A stretch of DNA of 64,000 nucleotides from Acidobacteriota bacterium. GTDB lineage: Bacteria > Acidobacteriota > Terriglobia > Terriglobales > Acidobacteriaceae. The notes beneath the pieces are model-generated. The model ran no database searches. It was not told the origin of the DNA and saw only the letters and a program-made list of their open reading frames with translations. The position numbers and the translations under genes were made by a program. Positions 25,163 through 35,742 of the stretch are shown in pieces; position 1 is the stretch's first letter, and each line of letters opens with the position of its first letter. The stretch spans positions 1 through 64,000 of the forward strand of contig QIAP01000054.1 in assembly GCA_003225075.1 (NCBI GenBank). The letters are read 5' to 3'.

Positions 25163-27394
25163 CTAGAACTCCGCCAGCTTCTTCATCGCACGATACAAAT
25201 CCTCGGCTTGCGGCAGGATCGCGTTTTCGAGAATCGGCTGATACGCGACATAGGTATCTTCCGCCGCGATGCGACTCACCGGCGCATCAAGATGTTCGAA
25301 TAGATTTTCGGCAATGCGCGCCGCTATCTCCGCGCCATATCCCCAGCTAAGCGTGTCTTCATACGCGACCAGCGCCCGATTCGTTTTCCGAACTGACGCG
25401 GCAATCGCGTCCCAATCAAATGGATTGAGCGAGCGCAAATCGATCAGTTCCACTTTTACCTGATGCTCGCGTTCTAACTTTTGTGCGGCTTGCAAGGCGC
25501 GCGGCACCACGGCGCCATAAGTGATTACGGTGAGATCAGTTCCCGGCTGCACAATTTTCGCTTTCCCAAAGGGAACCATGTAATCCGGCCCGGGATAGGG
25601 CGAGCGCCCGTAAGCCTCCCGATACAAACGCTTGTGCTCCAAAAACAACACCGGGTCATCACAGCGAATTGCGGTTCGCAGCAACCCGGCAGCATCCAAC
25701 GCATTCGAGGGAAAAACTACTCGTAAACCGGGAATATGGGTGAAGATGCTCTCGCCGCATTGCGAGTGATAGATTGCCCCACCGGTGAGATATCCGCCAA
25801 TGGCCACGCGAATCACAACCGGCGCGGAGAAGGCATTATTCGATCGCCAGCGGATCAGCGGCAGTTCGTTGCGTAATTGCATCATCGCCGGCCAAATGTA
25901 GTCGAAGAACTGGATCTCGACCACCGGCTTCAACCCTCGTGTGGCCATGCCGGTCGCCCGGCCCACGATATTGGCTTCCGCCAACGGTGAATTGAAGACG
26001 CGGTCTGAGCCAAAATCGCATTGCAAGCCAGCGGTCAGCTTGAACACGCCGCCCTTACCTTTGATCATCTTCTGCTTCAAATATTCTTCGCGGCTGCAAT
26101 CTGCCACGTCTTCGCCAAAGATCACCATGCGTTCGTCGCGCCGCATTTCGTCACGCAAGGTGGCGTTGATCAAATCAGCCATGGTTTTGGGCGCAGACGC
26201 CTTAGCCGGCGTCTTCTTGTCGTCGGCGGGAGCTTCCACCTTGGCGAACACCGGTTGCGTTTCGAATGCCGACGAAGTCGGGTCCAGGTCAGGCGAATAG
26301 ATATATTTCTTAATTGAATCGGGTTGCGGAGGAGCCGCCTTCAACGCCTGATCCACCGCTACCTGAAGATCATCCTCGACCTGCTTCTCCAATTTATTGA
26401 TTCCCGCCTCGTCGAGTATGCCCTCGCGAATCAGAAACATCTGCATGCGCGAGATGGGATCGCGCGCCGCGTCGCGCTGCCGTTCGATATCCGGACGATA
26501 GAGACGCTCGTCATCCGACAACGAATGCGAATAAGGCCGGATTACGTGGAAGTGGACGAGAGCAGGGCCATGACCGGCACGGCAATAGTCGACTGCTTGC
26601 TGCAATGCGGCGTAGCTGATGACCGGGTCGGTGCCATCAACTTCGTCAAAATGGAAATTAGGGAAGCCAGCCACGAGGCGCGAGATGTTGCCTCCGGCGG
26701 TCTGCACCTCAACCGGGACGGAAATCGCGTACTCGTTATTTTCCACGCAGAACAGGACAGGAAGCTTGCTGTTTGACGCGGTATTCATCGCTTCCCAGAA
26801 CTCGCCTTCGCTGGTCGTGCCGTCGCCGAGAGAGACGTAAGTGACCTCGTCGCCGTGGAAGTTCACATCTTTGAATTGACGGTAATCTCCGCTGGCTTTC
26901 TTGGCAGCCTCCGGATGTCTGGCAAAATATCGCCCGGCTTCGGCGCAGCCCACCGCCTGGAGAATTTGGGTCCCGGTCGGAGAAGACTGAGTAACGATGT
27001 TCAGCCGCTTGTATGCCCAATGCGACGGCATCTGGCGGCCGCCGGAACTGGGATCGTCCGCTGCGCCAACTCCCTGTAGCAACATTTCGTAAGGAGTCGC
27101 GCCCAGCGCCAGACAAAGCGCGCGGTCACGATAGTAGGGATAAAACCAATCGTAGCCGGCCTTCAGGGCGAATCCGGCAGCAGCCCCGACCGCCTCATGC
27201 CCCGCGCCTGATATCTGGAAATATATCTTTTGCTGGCGCTTGAGCATGATCTCCCGGTCGTCAAGGCGACGGGAGGTGTACATAATGCGATAGGCATCAA
27301 TCAGTTGCTGGCGGGTAAGCCCTTGATAGGTTCTACCCGCCTTTTTAATGTCTGCATCGCCCGCCAGCTTGGGATCGGTTTTCGTAATCGCCAT
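25163..27394 (-). CDS. Branched-chain 2-oxoacid dehydrogenase E1, fused alpha and beta subunits
   Basis: The E1 component decarboxylates 2-oxoacids (branched-chain type most likely) on thiamine diphosphate and passes the acyl group to lipoyl-E2. The N-terminal half (about residues 1-370) is E1-alpha with [27 protein letters not shown] and the ThDP motif [14 protein letters not shown]...NN. An Ala/Lys/Pro linker (about 385-400) leads into E1-beta (about 405-743) with FGEDVAD and [13 protein letters not shown]. Many bacteria encode the two as separate genes; here they form one 743-residue chain. ATG 27394 matches the expected start. No E2 or E3 gene lies adjacent. Confidence 0.93.
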   Translation of the reverse strand: MAITKTDPKLAGDADIKKAGRTYQGLTRQQLIDAYRIMYTSRRLDDREIMLKRQQKIYFQISGAGHEAVGAAAGFALKAGYDWFYPYYRDRALCLALGATPYEMLLQGVGAADDPSSGGRQMPSHWAYKRLNIVTQSSPTGTQILQAVGCAEAGRYFARHPEAAKKASGDYRQFKDVNFHGDEVTYVSLGDGTTSEGEFWEAMNTASNSKLPVLFCVENNEYAISVPVEVQTAGGNISRLVAGFPNFHFDEVDGTDPVISYAALQQAVDYCRAGHGPALVHFHVIRPYSHSLSDDERLYRPDIERQRDAARDPISRMQMFLIREGILDEAGINKLEKQVEDDLQVAVDQALKAAPPQPDSIKKYIYSPDLDPTSSAFETQPVFAKVEAPADDKKTPAKASAPKTMADLINATLRDEMRRDERMVIFGEDVADCSREEYLKQKMIKGKGGVFKLTAGLQCDFGSDRVFNSPLAEANIVGRATGMATRGLKPVVEIQFFDYIWPAMMQLRNELPLIRWRSNNAFSAPVVIRVAIGGYLTGGAIYHSQCGESIFTHIPGLRVVFPSNALDAAGLLRTAIRCDDPVLFLEHKRLYREAYGRSPYPGPDYMVPFGKAKIVQPGTDLTVITYGAVVPRALQAAQKLEREHQVKVELIDLRSLNPFDWDAIAASVRKTNRALVAYEDTLSWGYGAEIAARIAENLFEHLDAPVSRIAAEDTYVAYQPILENAILPQAEDLYRAMKKLAEF

Positions 27395-27500
27395 GCGCTT
27401 ACTTTCCGGGCAGAGGCTAACCGTGCATTGTAAATGCCAAATGCAAGATTGGGAATACAGCATTGGGAGTAGCACCAGCATCGTTTATCCTAAAAGCAAA

Positions 27501-28196
27501 ATGATCAAGTTCAACCGGCAATTCGACCCGCAGGCCATCAAGCTGCTGATCTTTGACCTCGACGGCACTCTGATCGATTCCCGGCTTGATCTCGTGCACT
27601 CGGTAAATGCCATGCTGCGCCACTTCAACCGGCCGGAGCTTCCTGCGGAAGTGATCGCGACCTACGTAGGCGATGGTGCACCCATGCTGGTGCAGCGAGC
27701 ACTGGGCGATCCCCGGGACCATGCTTATTTGAAAAAAGCTCTGGATTATTTCCTGGCGTACTACCGAGCGCACAAGCTCGATCACACCCACGTTTATGAA
27801 GGAGTAACACAAGCTCTTGCGACCCTGCGTCAGTCGCGAAATGGTATGCCACGCCAGATGGCTGTGCTTTCCAATAAGCCAGTCCATCCTTCGCGGGCGA
27901 TTGTCGAGGCGCTCGGCTTGCACGAGTATTTCGTGTCGGTCTACGGCGGCAACAGCTTTGCGACCAAAAAGCCCGATCCGCTCGGCGCCAGGACAATCCT
28001 GAACGAAACCGGTTCACATCCGCAGGAGACCGTTATCATCGGAGACTCGTCGCACGACGTGCTTACGGGCCGCAATGCTGGCCTGTGGACTTGCGGAGTA
28101 ACCTACGGCTTCGCTCCCCATACGCTGTGTGAAGCTCCGCCAGACGTGGTCGTGGACACGCCGCAGGAATTGGCGAAATTGTTTTCCCGCAAGTGA
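27501..28196 (+). CDS. gph: HAD-family phosphatase, phosphoglycolate phosphatase-like
   Basis: A 231-residue soluble hydrolase with the four HAD motifs: LLIFDLDGTLIDS (nucleophile Asp and acid/base Asp), VLSNKP (motif II Ser), the Lys in FATKKPDPL, and IIGDSSHDVLTGRNAG (motif IV). A helical cap lies between motifs I and II. The best match is phosphoglycolate phosphatase, which clears 2-phosphoglycolate formed in DNA repair. Pyrophosphatase PpaX-like activity is an alternative. ATG 27501 is used; longer in-frame starts reach into the divergent E1 promoter region. Confidence 0.88.
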   Translation: MIKFNRQFDPQAIKLLIFDLDGTLIDSRLDLVHSVNAMLRHFNRPELPAEVIATYVGDGAPMLVQRALGDPRDHAYLKKALDYFLAYYRAHKLDHTHVYEGVTQALATLRQSRNGMPRQMAVLSNKPVHPSRAIVEALGLHEYFVSVYGGNSFATKKPDPLGARTILNETGSHPQETVIIGDSSHDVLTGRNAGLWTCGVTYGFAPHTLCEAPPDVVVDTPQELAKLFSRK

Positions 28197-28500
28197 TTGA
28201 AAAACGCTAACCATGATTAGCTAATAGCTAACATACCACTGGGAGCCGATTCTAGCCTCGCGGGGATGCCAGGTAGCCCTCAGGGTCATCCGAGTGGCGA
28301 TTGTGGCTGTACGGGGCAGCCAGACCCAATTAAACGCTATTGCAGCACCGGACCGGAACCGCATTCTGGCGATTGCTGATTCCTCGCCTCACTTGTTTTC
28401 ATTAGCTTAGGGCTATGTCAATGATTCTATAGGATCAGTCATGAACTGTGACAGCAGCGAGCGGTTTTCAAGATGAGGTAAACTGCATCCCAACCACCAA
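28197..28500. other. Intergenic region, nothing recognised
   Basis: This 304-bp gap has no credible reading frame. A small hairpin is possible near 28300-28325 (GGCTG...CAGCC). It presumably holds the promoter of the downstream gene. Confidence 0.4.
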
Positions 28501-29115
28501 ATGAATACCCATCTCAGCTTCACCGCGGCGGAACTGCGCAAGCTGCGTCGCTTGAAGGACCCCCACGGCATTCAGCGATACCTCGACGCGCTGCCATATC
28601 ACCTAGCTGATACCGCGTGGTCGCCACGGCGTGTGCTTCGCGAGGGCACAGCGCATTGCCTCGAAGGCGCCATATTCGGCGCCGCCGCGCTGCGGGCCAA
28701 TGGTTTTCCGCCGCTGATTCTGGATCTTGAAGCCGACCACGACACGGATCACGTGGTCGCCATCTACCGGGTGGACAACCATTGGGGCGCAATCGCGAAG
28801 TCAAACTTCACGGGCTGCCGTTATCGCGAACCGGTGTATCGCTCGTTGCGCGAACTGGCCATGAGTTACTTCAATTTGTACTTCAACCTGAGGCGCCAGC
28901 GAACCTTGCGGACGTTTTCACGTCCGGTGAACCTGGCGCGCTTCGACCACTTGAACTGGATGACGACGGAAAAGCCGATCTGGTTCATCGTTAACTATCT
29001 CTTCGAAATCCACCACTACAAACTACTCAAGCGCGGCGTGGCACAGCGCCTGCATCGAGTAGATGAGCGCCTCTTCCGCGCGGAATGTCTGGGGCGCGCC
29101 GAAAAGAAAGGTTAG
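28501..29115 (+). CDS. Conserved hypothetical, transglutaminase/cysteine-peptidase-like
   Basis: A 204-residue soluble protein without a signal peptide. The segment GTAHCLEGAIFGAAALRANG places a Cys at the start of a helix. About 30 residues later comes DTDHVVAIYRVDNHWGAIAKSN with a His, then a Trp and Asn/Asp. This Cys...His...(Asp/Asn) order and spacing resembles the transglutaminase-like papain fold. The rest is helical and aromatic (MSYFNLYFNLRRQRTL). Whether it is a protease, an amidase or non-enzymatic cannot be told. It stands alone on the plus strand. Confidence 0.7.
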   Translation: MNTHLSFTAAELRKLRRLKDPHGIQRYLDALPYHLADTAWSPRRVLREGTAHCLEGAIFGAAALRANGFPPLILDLEADHDTDHVVAIYRVDNHWGAIAKSNFTGCRYREPVYRSLRELAMSYFNLYFNLRRQRTLRTFSRPVNLARFDHLNWMTTEKPIWFIVNYLFEIHHYKLLKRGVAQRLHRVDERLFRAECLGRAEKKG

Positions 29116-29205
29116 TCCTCAGTGCTCAACGGAGAATAATTAGGTAAGCCCACTTGAAGCGCATCTTTTGGGAACTCATTGGGTTCTAATCCCGTAGTCC
29201 ATTTT

Positions 29206-30198
29206 ATGAAGCTGATCTGCGCAAGTCTGGTTCTTCTACTTCTAACTTCGGTAGCTCGACTGGCTGTCGGCCAGGAGAATTCACCTAGACAGTCCAGCGA
29301 TTCCGATGCACCCGGCCTTCCCCCGGCCAGTGCCTCTGCTCCGAACGCACGCCCAGCCACCCCGACCACAGCAGCCACTGCTTTAACCTTCTCTCCCGGC
29401 GCGCTTTCGGGGGACCAAATCAGAGAACTCATTCAGAAAGTGGCCGACAACGATATCGAGAATGACAAGAAACAACGTAATTACACCTACATCCAGCGAG
29501 AAGAAGAGCGCAAGCTAAACCGGAAAGGCGAAGTGCAGTCGACGGAATCGAAGACGTCAGAAGTCATGATCCTGTACGGAAGCCAAGTCGAGCGCCTGAT
29601 CGCGAAGAATGATAAGCCACTCTCTGAAAAAGATGCAGCCAAGGAAGACGAGAAGATTCGCAAGATCATCGACAAGCGCAAGAACGAGACCGAAGAACAG
29701 CGCAAGAAGCGTCTGGCGCACGAAGAAAAAGACCGTGAGGAGTCACGTCAGTGGGTGCGTGAAATCAGCGACGCTTACAATTTCCGCCTGGCCGGGACAG
29801 AGAATGTCGGCGGGCGCGACTCTTATGTGGTTGACGCCGACCCGCGGCCCGGCTTCCAGCCGCACCTCAAATACGCCAACTACCTGTCCAAGTTTCGCTT
29901 CAGAGTGTGGATAGACAGAGCCGAAATGCAATTGGTGAAAATGGACGCTGAATGTATCGATACGGTTTCCTGGGGACTGTTCGTGGCGCGCATTCATAAA
30001 GGAGCCCGCATTCGGGTTGAGCAGACGCGGGTGAACGATGAAGTCTGGCTGCCCAAACACGAATCCGTGAAGCTCGATGTGCGGCTAGCTCTGCTGAAGA
30101 ATTTCAACGTCGACCAGGATACTACCTACCGTGACTACAAGAAGTTCCGTACGGATACCAAAATCGTCGGTATGGAAGAAATACAGGAACAAAAGTAA
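29206..30198 (+). CDS. Secreted protein of unknown function
   Basis: A 330-residue protein starting with a signal peptide (MKLICASLVLLLLTSVARLAVGQ). A Pro/Ala/Ser/Thr-rich stretch follows (about residues 20-60), then a charged Lys/Glu-rich helical part (about 75-185, EEQRKKRLAHEEKDREESRQW). The C-terminal half looks like beta-strands (YVVDADPRPGFQPHLKYANYL, FRFRVWIDRAEMQLVKMDAE), a pattern seen in lipoprotein-carrier-like (LolA/LolB-type) folds. That is only a suggestion. ATG 29206 is preferred because it begins the signal peptide. Secreted proteins of this type are frequent in Acidobacteriota. Confidence 0.75.
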   Translation: MKLICASLVLLLLTSVARLAVGQENSPRQSSDSDAPGLPPASASAPNARPATPTTAATALTFSPGALSGDQIRELIQKVADNDIENDKKQRNYTYIQREEERKLNRKGEVQSTESKTSEVMILYGSQVERLIAKNDKPLSEKDAAKEDEKIRKIIDKRKNETEEQRKKRLAHEEKDREESRQWVREISDAYNFRLAGTENVGGRDSYVVDADPRPGFQPHLKYANYLSKFRFRVWIDRAEMQLVKMDAECIDTVSWGLFVARIHKGARIRVEQTRVNDEVWLPKHESVKLDVRLALLKNFNVDQDTTYRDYKKFRTDTKIVGMEEIQEQK

Positions 30199-30263
30199 AT
30201 GTCCAGCTGCAGACTTCAGCATTTTTGAGCTGCTGCTTGCCCGCGTGTCCCAATCCCGCACGT

Positions 30264-30269
30264 TATAAT
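30264..30269 (+). promoter_or_regulatory. Possible -10 element upstream of uvrB
   Basis: A perfect TATAAT lies 58 bp before the uvrB start. No good -35 at normal spacing was found (TTGCCC is 21 bp away), and no LexA-type dyad was seen nearby. Confidence 0.3.
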
Positions 30270-30327
30270 AAAAAGATTGTCACTCGCCGAAATTGCGCTC
30301 TGAGAGGGCGCGCTCGAAACGCAATTT

Positions 30328-32319
<1,992 letters not shown>

Positions 32320-32351
32320 AGAAAGTCAGAAACCGGAATATAGAAGCTCTC

Positions 32352-33209
32352 TTATCTTCCCGATTTCGCAACGCTCGCCATGGATTTCTGAAAGACTGTA
32401 TAACCCGCGTCGGTTTGCGCATGCCAGCTCACATCCATCCCTGGGAGTTTTTCTCCCTGCCCCAGGAAAAGATAGCCTCCCGGTTCCAGATAAAGATGCA
32501 GGCGCTGGGCGAGCGCGATGCGCTGCGCCATGGAAAAGTGTCGCATCACGTCCATGCAGAAAATGCAATCGAAGCGTCCGATGTAGCCAGGATCAGCGAG
32601 ATTCGTCTTGGTAAAGGTCAGCAGGTTGCGCAGCCGCGGCTTGGCAAGAAAGTGCTGGCCAATCCTGGCAAAGTAAGTCTGAATGAGAGTGCTGGGCACG
32701 TGTGCCAGCGCCTGCTGCGGGTAAAGTCCGCGCTCCGCGACCGCCAGCGCCGACGGACGAATGTCGCTGCCGACGATGCGAATGTTCCAACCCTCCAGCA
32801 CCTTCGCGGTCTGGCACACTGTCATGGCAATGGAATAGGGCTCTTCGCCACTCGAGCCACCCGCGCTCCAGATGCGCAGCGGATGAGAACTTTCGTTGGA
32901 TTTGCGAGCATGGAGGTCAGGTAGTACTTTCTTTTCGAATATCTCGAATGCAGCAGGAGGGCGGAAGAATCCAGTCTCACCGTCGAGCAAAGATTCGAGC
33001 AAGGCTTCACATTCACTGTCCCGGGACTGAATCAGCTTGAGCAGGTCCGGCGCCGAATTGAGATGGCGGGACTCTAAAAACTCTGCGATTTTGGCGCTAA
33101 GGGTTTCGCAAGAACCTTCGAGCAGAATGCCGGCCCGTCGCTCCAGCAGCACACGCAGCTCAGATAACTCGTGCTCGAGAACCGCAACGCTAGTGGAAAG
33201 CTTGTGCAT
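32352..33209 (-). CDS. cheR: CheR-type protein-glutamate methyltransferase
   Basis: CheR methylates chemoreceptor glutamates with SAM. The N-terminal helical subdomain covers about residues 1-75, with LESLLDGETGFFRPPAAFEIFE as the usual N-T-E-F-F-R-like junction. The SAM site follows as RIWSAGGSSGEEPYSIAM. In most CheR this is GCSTGEEPYS, so Cys and Thr are replaced by Gly and Ser. It continues with IVGSDIRPSALAVAERG and FDCIFCMDVMRHFS. It is the second CheR of the window and ends a minus-strand unit with a pseudo-receiver protein. The start is uncertain: ATG 33209, or GTG 33251 which adds 14 residues. Confidence 0.88.
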   Translation of the reverse strand: MHKLSTSVAVLEHELSELRVLLERRAGILLEGSCETLSAKIAEFLESRHLNSAPDLLKLIQSRDSECEALLESLLDGETGFFRPPAAFEIFEKKVLPDLHARKSNESSHPLRIWSAGGSSGEEPYSIAMTVCQTAKVLEGWNIRIVGSDIRPSALAVAERGLYPQQALAHVPSTLIQTYFARIGQHFLAKPRLRNLLTFTKTNLADPGYIGRFDCIFCMDVMRHFSMAQRIALAQRLHLYLEPGGYLFLGQGEKLPGMDVSWHAQTDAGYTVFQKSMASVAKSGR

Positions 33210-33287
33210 TTCCTTCGTGTGTTTCCGGCCGCCTGCTTCCGGCCAGTACACGGGCGAGACGCCCGCGTCTACATTGCATCCTTGCGT

Positions 33288-33971
33288 TTACAAACCGACG
33301 CTCGCAACCCTTGACTTTGTATTGTTTTCTTTTTCTGCCTGGCGCTCTACAAAACTGAGTTCTTTTTCCAGGGAGGAGAAGCGCTGCAGGATTTCGTGCA
33401 TCCGCAGAGCCATATTGCGAATGGTGTCGATTTGCGAGCGCGCATTGGCTGAAAGACTGCCTGGCTCAATTAGCAATAACTCGGAATTACCCAGGACTGA
33501 TGTGAGCGCATTGTTGAGACTGTGGCGCATTTCCAGCATGTAGCGGCCGAGCGTCGCCTGGCGCTCGAGCGCGGCTCTTGCGTGCTCCGTCTTAATGGCA
33601 CGGGCAACCGCCTCGGTCCGGCGCAGGGCTTCGGTGGAAAGCAACACCAGCGCATCCAACCAGCCCTCGTGCTGCCGCAACAAAAGCACACGCGGTTGCG
33701 TGTCTCGCACGACCTGGGCAGTCTGGACATCGTTACAAACGAACACCACTGGCTTGCCAGTTGCCTCCAGCGCTTTGAGCAGTGGGGTAATGGCCCGTGG
33801 GGCAATCGCCCCCACAATCGCCAATTCAAACGCACCCGCGTCGAAACCGTGACAGAGGTCGCCACTCATCAGGGTGAATGGTGGCACACTGCGTTCAGTC
33901 TGCCAGCGGCTGGTGACCTCGCGGGAGAAGTCCGCGTCATCGGAAATGATCATTATGGTGGGCTGGTCCAC
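33288..33971 (-). CDS. Degenerate receiver plus DHp (HisKA) domain, no ATPase domain
   Basis: A 227-residue soluble protein. Residues 1-115 have the strand order of a receiver domain (IMIISDDADFSREV, FELAIVGAIAP, KPVVFVCND), but Gly stands where the phospho-accepting Asp should be and the usual conserved Lys is absent. A helical linker leads to an H-box, MLEMRHSLNNALTSVLGNSELL, with the presumed phospho-His at 150, and the second DHp helix (RSQIDTIRNMALRMHEILQ). The protein ends there without the HATPase_c domain. It could be a dimerising phosphotransfer protein phosphorylated by another kinase, or a scaffold. It lies between cheR and the unknown gene at 34006. Confidence 0.8.
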   Translation of the reverse strand: MDQPTIMIISDDADFSREVTSRWQTERSVPPFTLMSGDLCHGFDAGAFELAIVGAIAPRAITPLLKALEATGKPVVFVCNDVQTAQVVRDTQPRVLLLRQHEGWLDALVLLSTEALRRTEAVARAIKTEHARAALERQATLGRYMLEMRHSLNNALTSVLGNSELLLIEPGSLSANARSQIDTIRNMALRMHEILQRFSSLEKELSFVERQAEKENNTKSRVASVGL

Positions 33972-34005
33972 GGTTTATCGTCCTTGCCATCTTCTTCTGA
34001 AAGCG

Positions 34006-35097
34006 TCAGCCGTCGTTGTCGTCACCGGGGGATTGCTGGGGGGAAGAATCGTCCTCGTGCGCATTCCATTCCTGCGAATTACTCGCTACTTCAAACTCGG
34101 GAACTGTGGAAGCACTTGCCGCGGAATTTCTGTTGGGCTGGGCTGCTGGACCGGCCGAGGCCGTAGCTGCGCGCGCCACCTTAGAAGCTGCGCTCGCAGT
34201 TGCCGGGGTTTTGCCGACTCCGTTCTTGGCCAGCGCATCGTCCACAGCGGCACGGAGATCCACCAGCATGCGCAACGGTTGCCCAGAAGAGTATTCGGCG
34301 TGAAACATGACTTTCCAGGACTGGCAAATCATACGCAAGCGGGCGACCGGCTCTTCCGCGGAAAATTGTGCTCTCCGGCAGTCCAGCGTACTTACGCCAT
34401 GGCGCTCCAGATCCCGCAGTCCGTCAAGAATAGCGTTGAGGTCTTCATGCATCAGGTGAAAGAAGACACGCCGCATCATGAAGCTGAAACGGGTAAAGGC
34501 CACCATTGCGGCGGGCAAGAAATATTTGTCCCCGCATTGCACTTTCAGTTTTCTTCCTTGCTCGAGAATGCCGCTGTGCAGCAGCTCGCTGAGACGCCGG
34601 CAATGTTTGGCGGACTGCATTAACTGCTCCAGTGGCTTGAGCCAAGGCGGCAGCACAGAGTCGACCGCACCCAACGCCGGTTCCAGGACCTGGGCAACGT
34701 ATTCCAGATCCACATCTCCGTCATCGAGACCGGAGGGAGCGCAATGGGAAAAGAACTGCACCAGCAGAAAGTCGATCTTGTCGCGATCTGATGCCGACCT
34801 CTTCTCCTTTTGTAAGTGGTGCACCAGAATGGTCTGCAGGACTTCTTGGGTGGTGAGCGGTGTAGTTTGCAGAAACTGCCGCAACTGGTGGACCTGAATG
34901 CGTTCATCAACCTCGCGCAGCCATTGCTTGGCCAGTTCGACAGATTCTTGCGGCGGCGCTTCCACTCCGGCTTCCAGGTCACTACAGGCGGGGAGGTCGA
35001 TGACGAACTCCCGCGCCAAGGCGGAATAAATGGGAAACAGAAGGCGCGCGGTGTGCCATTCCGCAGCCAGTCCACTCAGTTGTGATGTGGCAGTCAT
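34006..35097 (-). CDS. Helical cytoplasmic protein of unknown function
   Basis: A 363-residue protein (start ATG 35097, which overlaps the upstream stop as ATGA). Residues 1-285 are rich in Leu, Gln, Glu and His with amphipathic helices (QLRQFLQTTPLTTQEVLQTILVHHLQKE; FSFMMRRVFFHLMHEDLNAILDGLRDLERHG) and no membrane segment. The last ~70 residues are a low-complexity Ala/Ser/Pro tail ending in acidic repeats (EDDSSPQQSPGDDNDG). No known domain recognised. Coupling to the PilZ-like gene upstream and its place next to the DHp-only protein and CheR suggest a role in the chemosensory pathway. Confidence 0.75.
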   Translation of the reverse strand: MTATSQLSGLAAEWHTARLLFPIYSALAREFVIDLPACSDLEAGVEAPPQESVELAKQWLREVDERIQVHQLRQFLQTTPLTTQEVLQTILVHHLQKEKRSASDRDKIDFLLVQFFSHCAPSGLDDGDVDLEYVAQVLEPALGAVDSVLPPWLKPLEQLMQSAKHCRRLSELLHSGILEQGRKLKVQCGDKYFLPAAMVAFTRFSFMMRRVFFHLMHEDLNAILDGLRDLERHGVSTLDCRRAQFSAEEPVARLRMICQSWKVMFHAEYSSGQPLRMLVDLRAAVDDALAKNGVGKTPATASAASKVARAATASAGPAAQPNRNSAASASTVPEFEVASNSQEWNAHEDDSSPQQSPGDDNDG

Positions 35098-35444
35098 GAT
35101 TTCACAATCCAATTGGGGACTTCATGGGTGAAGCGGGCGGCAACCGCCGTCTGCCCGTCGTGGTATTGCACGGCGACTACAGTAGCTTCGGCGTCGAGCG
35201 AACTGTCACGGTTCTGTAGCCGCAGGATTTCCGAAAATTCCAAAGGTATGTTGGAGACGAAGAGGACTTCGCGAGGCGTGCCAAACTCGATTATGGTGTT
35301 TTCTGTAGATGTCCCAGTTTCGCAGCCGGTGCGGGTCAATTTGATCGGAATCCGCACAGGTGTCGCTTCGGGGAAAAATTTCGCAAGCCGGCCGACGAGG
35401 CTGGGTTCGGGCGAACGCGCGCTAGCTGTGGCCTCTCTTGCCAA
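35094..35444 (-). CDS. PilZ-like domain protein
   Basis: A 116-residue protein. The order of elements fits a PilZ-type beta barrel: a polar N-terminus, PVRIPIKLTRTG, TIIEFGTPREVLFVSNIPLEFSEILRLQ, and then AEATVVAVQYHDGQTAVAARFTHEVPNW at the end. The RxxxR and D-x-S-x-x-G motifs needed for c-di-GMP binding are not clearly present, so it may be a non-binding PilZ. It is the first gene of the minus-strand signalling block. A strong -24/-12 promoter lies about 100 bp upstream, and its stop overlaps the next gene's ATG. Confidence 0.6.
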   Translation of the reverse strand: MAREATASARSPEPSLVGRLAKFFPEATPVRIPIKLTRTGCETGTSTENTIIEFGTPREVLFVSNIPLEFSEILRLQNRDSSLDAEATVVAVQYHDGQTAVAARFTHEVPNWIVKS

Positions 35445-35546
35445 GGCGTGACCTCACAAGTTGCACTTAACAGCGGTCCGACTCCCATCTTCCCGGTTAG
35501 GAAGACTGTTTAACGGGAGCCGTGGGACCGCACCGTACTTCAAGAG

Positions 35547-35562
35547 TGCACGATCACAGCCA
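35547..35562 (-). promoter_or_regulatory. Sigma-54 promoter (-24/-12) for the PilZ-like/DHp/cheR block
   Basis: On the minus strand the sequence reads TGGCTGTGATCGTGCA. The GG-N10-GC spacing is exact, with TGGC at -24 and TGCA at -12, against the consensus TGGCACG-N4-TTGCA. It lies about 100 bp ahead of the PilZ-like gene at 35444 and about 95 bp downstream of the dyad at 35657. Confidence 0.65.
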
Positions 35563-35656
35563 AAGTCCTGAAGTGATGTGCGGCGCACTAAGTTATTGAT
35601 GATTATGCGGAAGTCGGCACAATGAGGGTGGCAAGGTGAGAGATATCTTAGGCGAA

Positions 35657-35673
35657 TGTCTCACAATGAAACA
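35657..35673. promoter_or_regulatory. Enhancer-type dyad TGTCTCA-N3-TGAAACA
   Basis: A 17-bp imperfect palindrome with 7-bp arms, at typical enhancer distance from the -24/-12 promoter at 35547. A half-site (CGTCTCA) follows at 35675-35681 and a TGAGAGA at 35637-35643. The same TGTCTCA-N3-TGAGAGA pattern occurs at 41532, so a single regulator probably binds both. The NtrC-type activator encoded at 35743-37149 is the natural candidate. Confidence 0.6.
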
Positions 35674-35742
35674 CCGTCTCAAGCGGGAGCGGCTCGCAGG
35701 TCTCACGTTTTGCTCGCGAACGAAACGATTGTAGCCCCACAT

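Noticed and set aside
29181-29193. T-arm-like GGGTTCTAATCCC suggesting a tRNA or attachment-site remnant
   Set aside because: Only a 3-bp stem with a loop lacking the TTCRANY pattern at the purine position; no anticodon or D arm and no acceptor stem could be built upstream, so it is likely chance.
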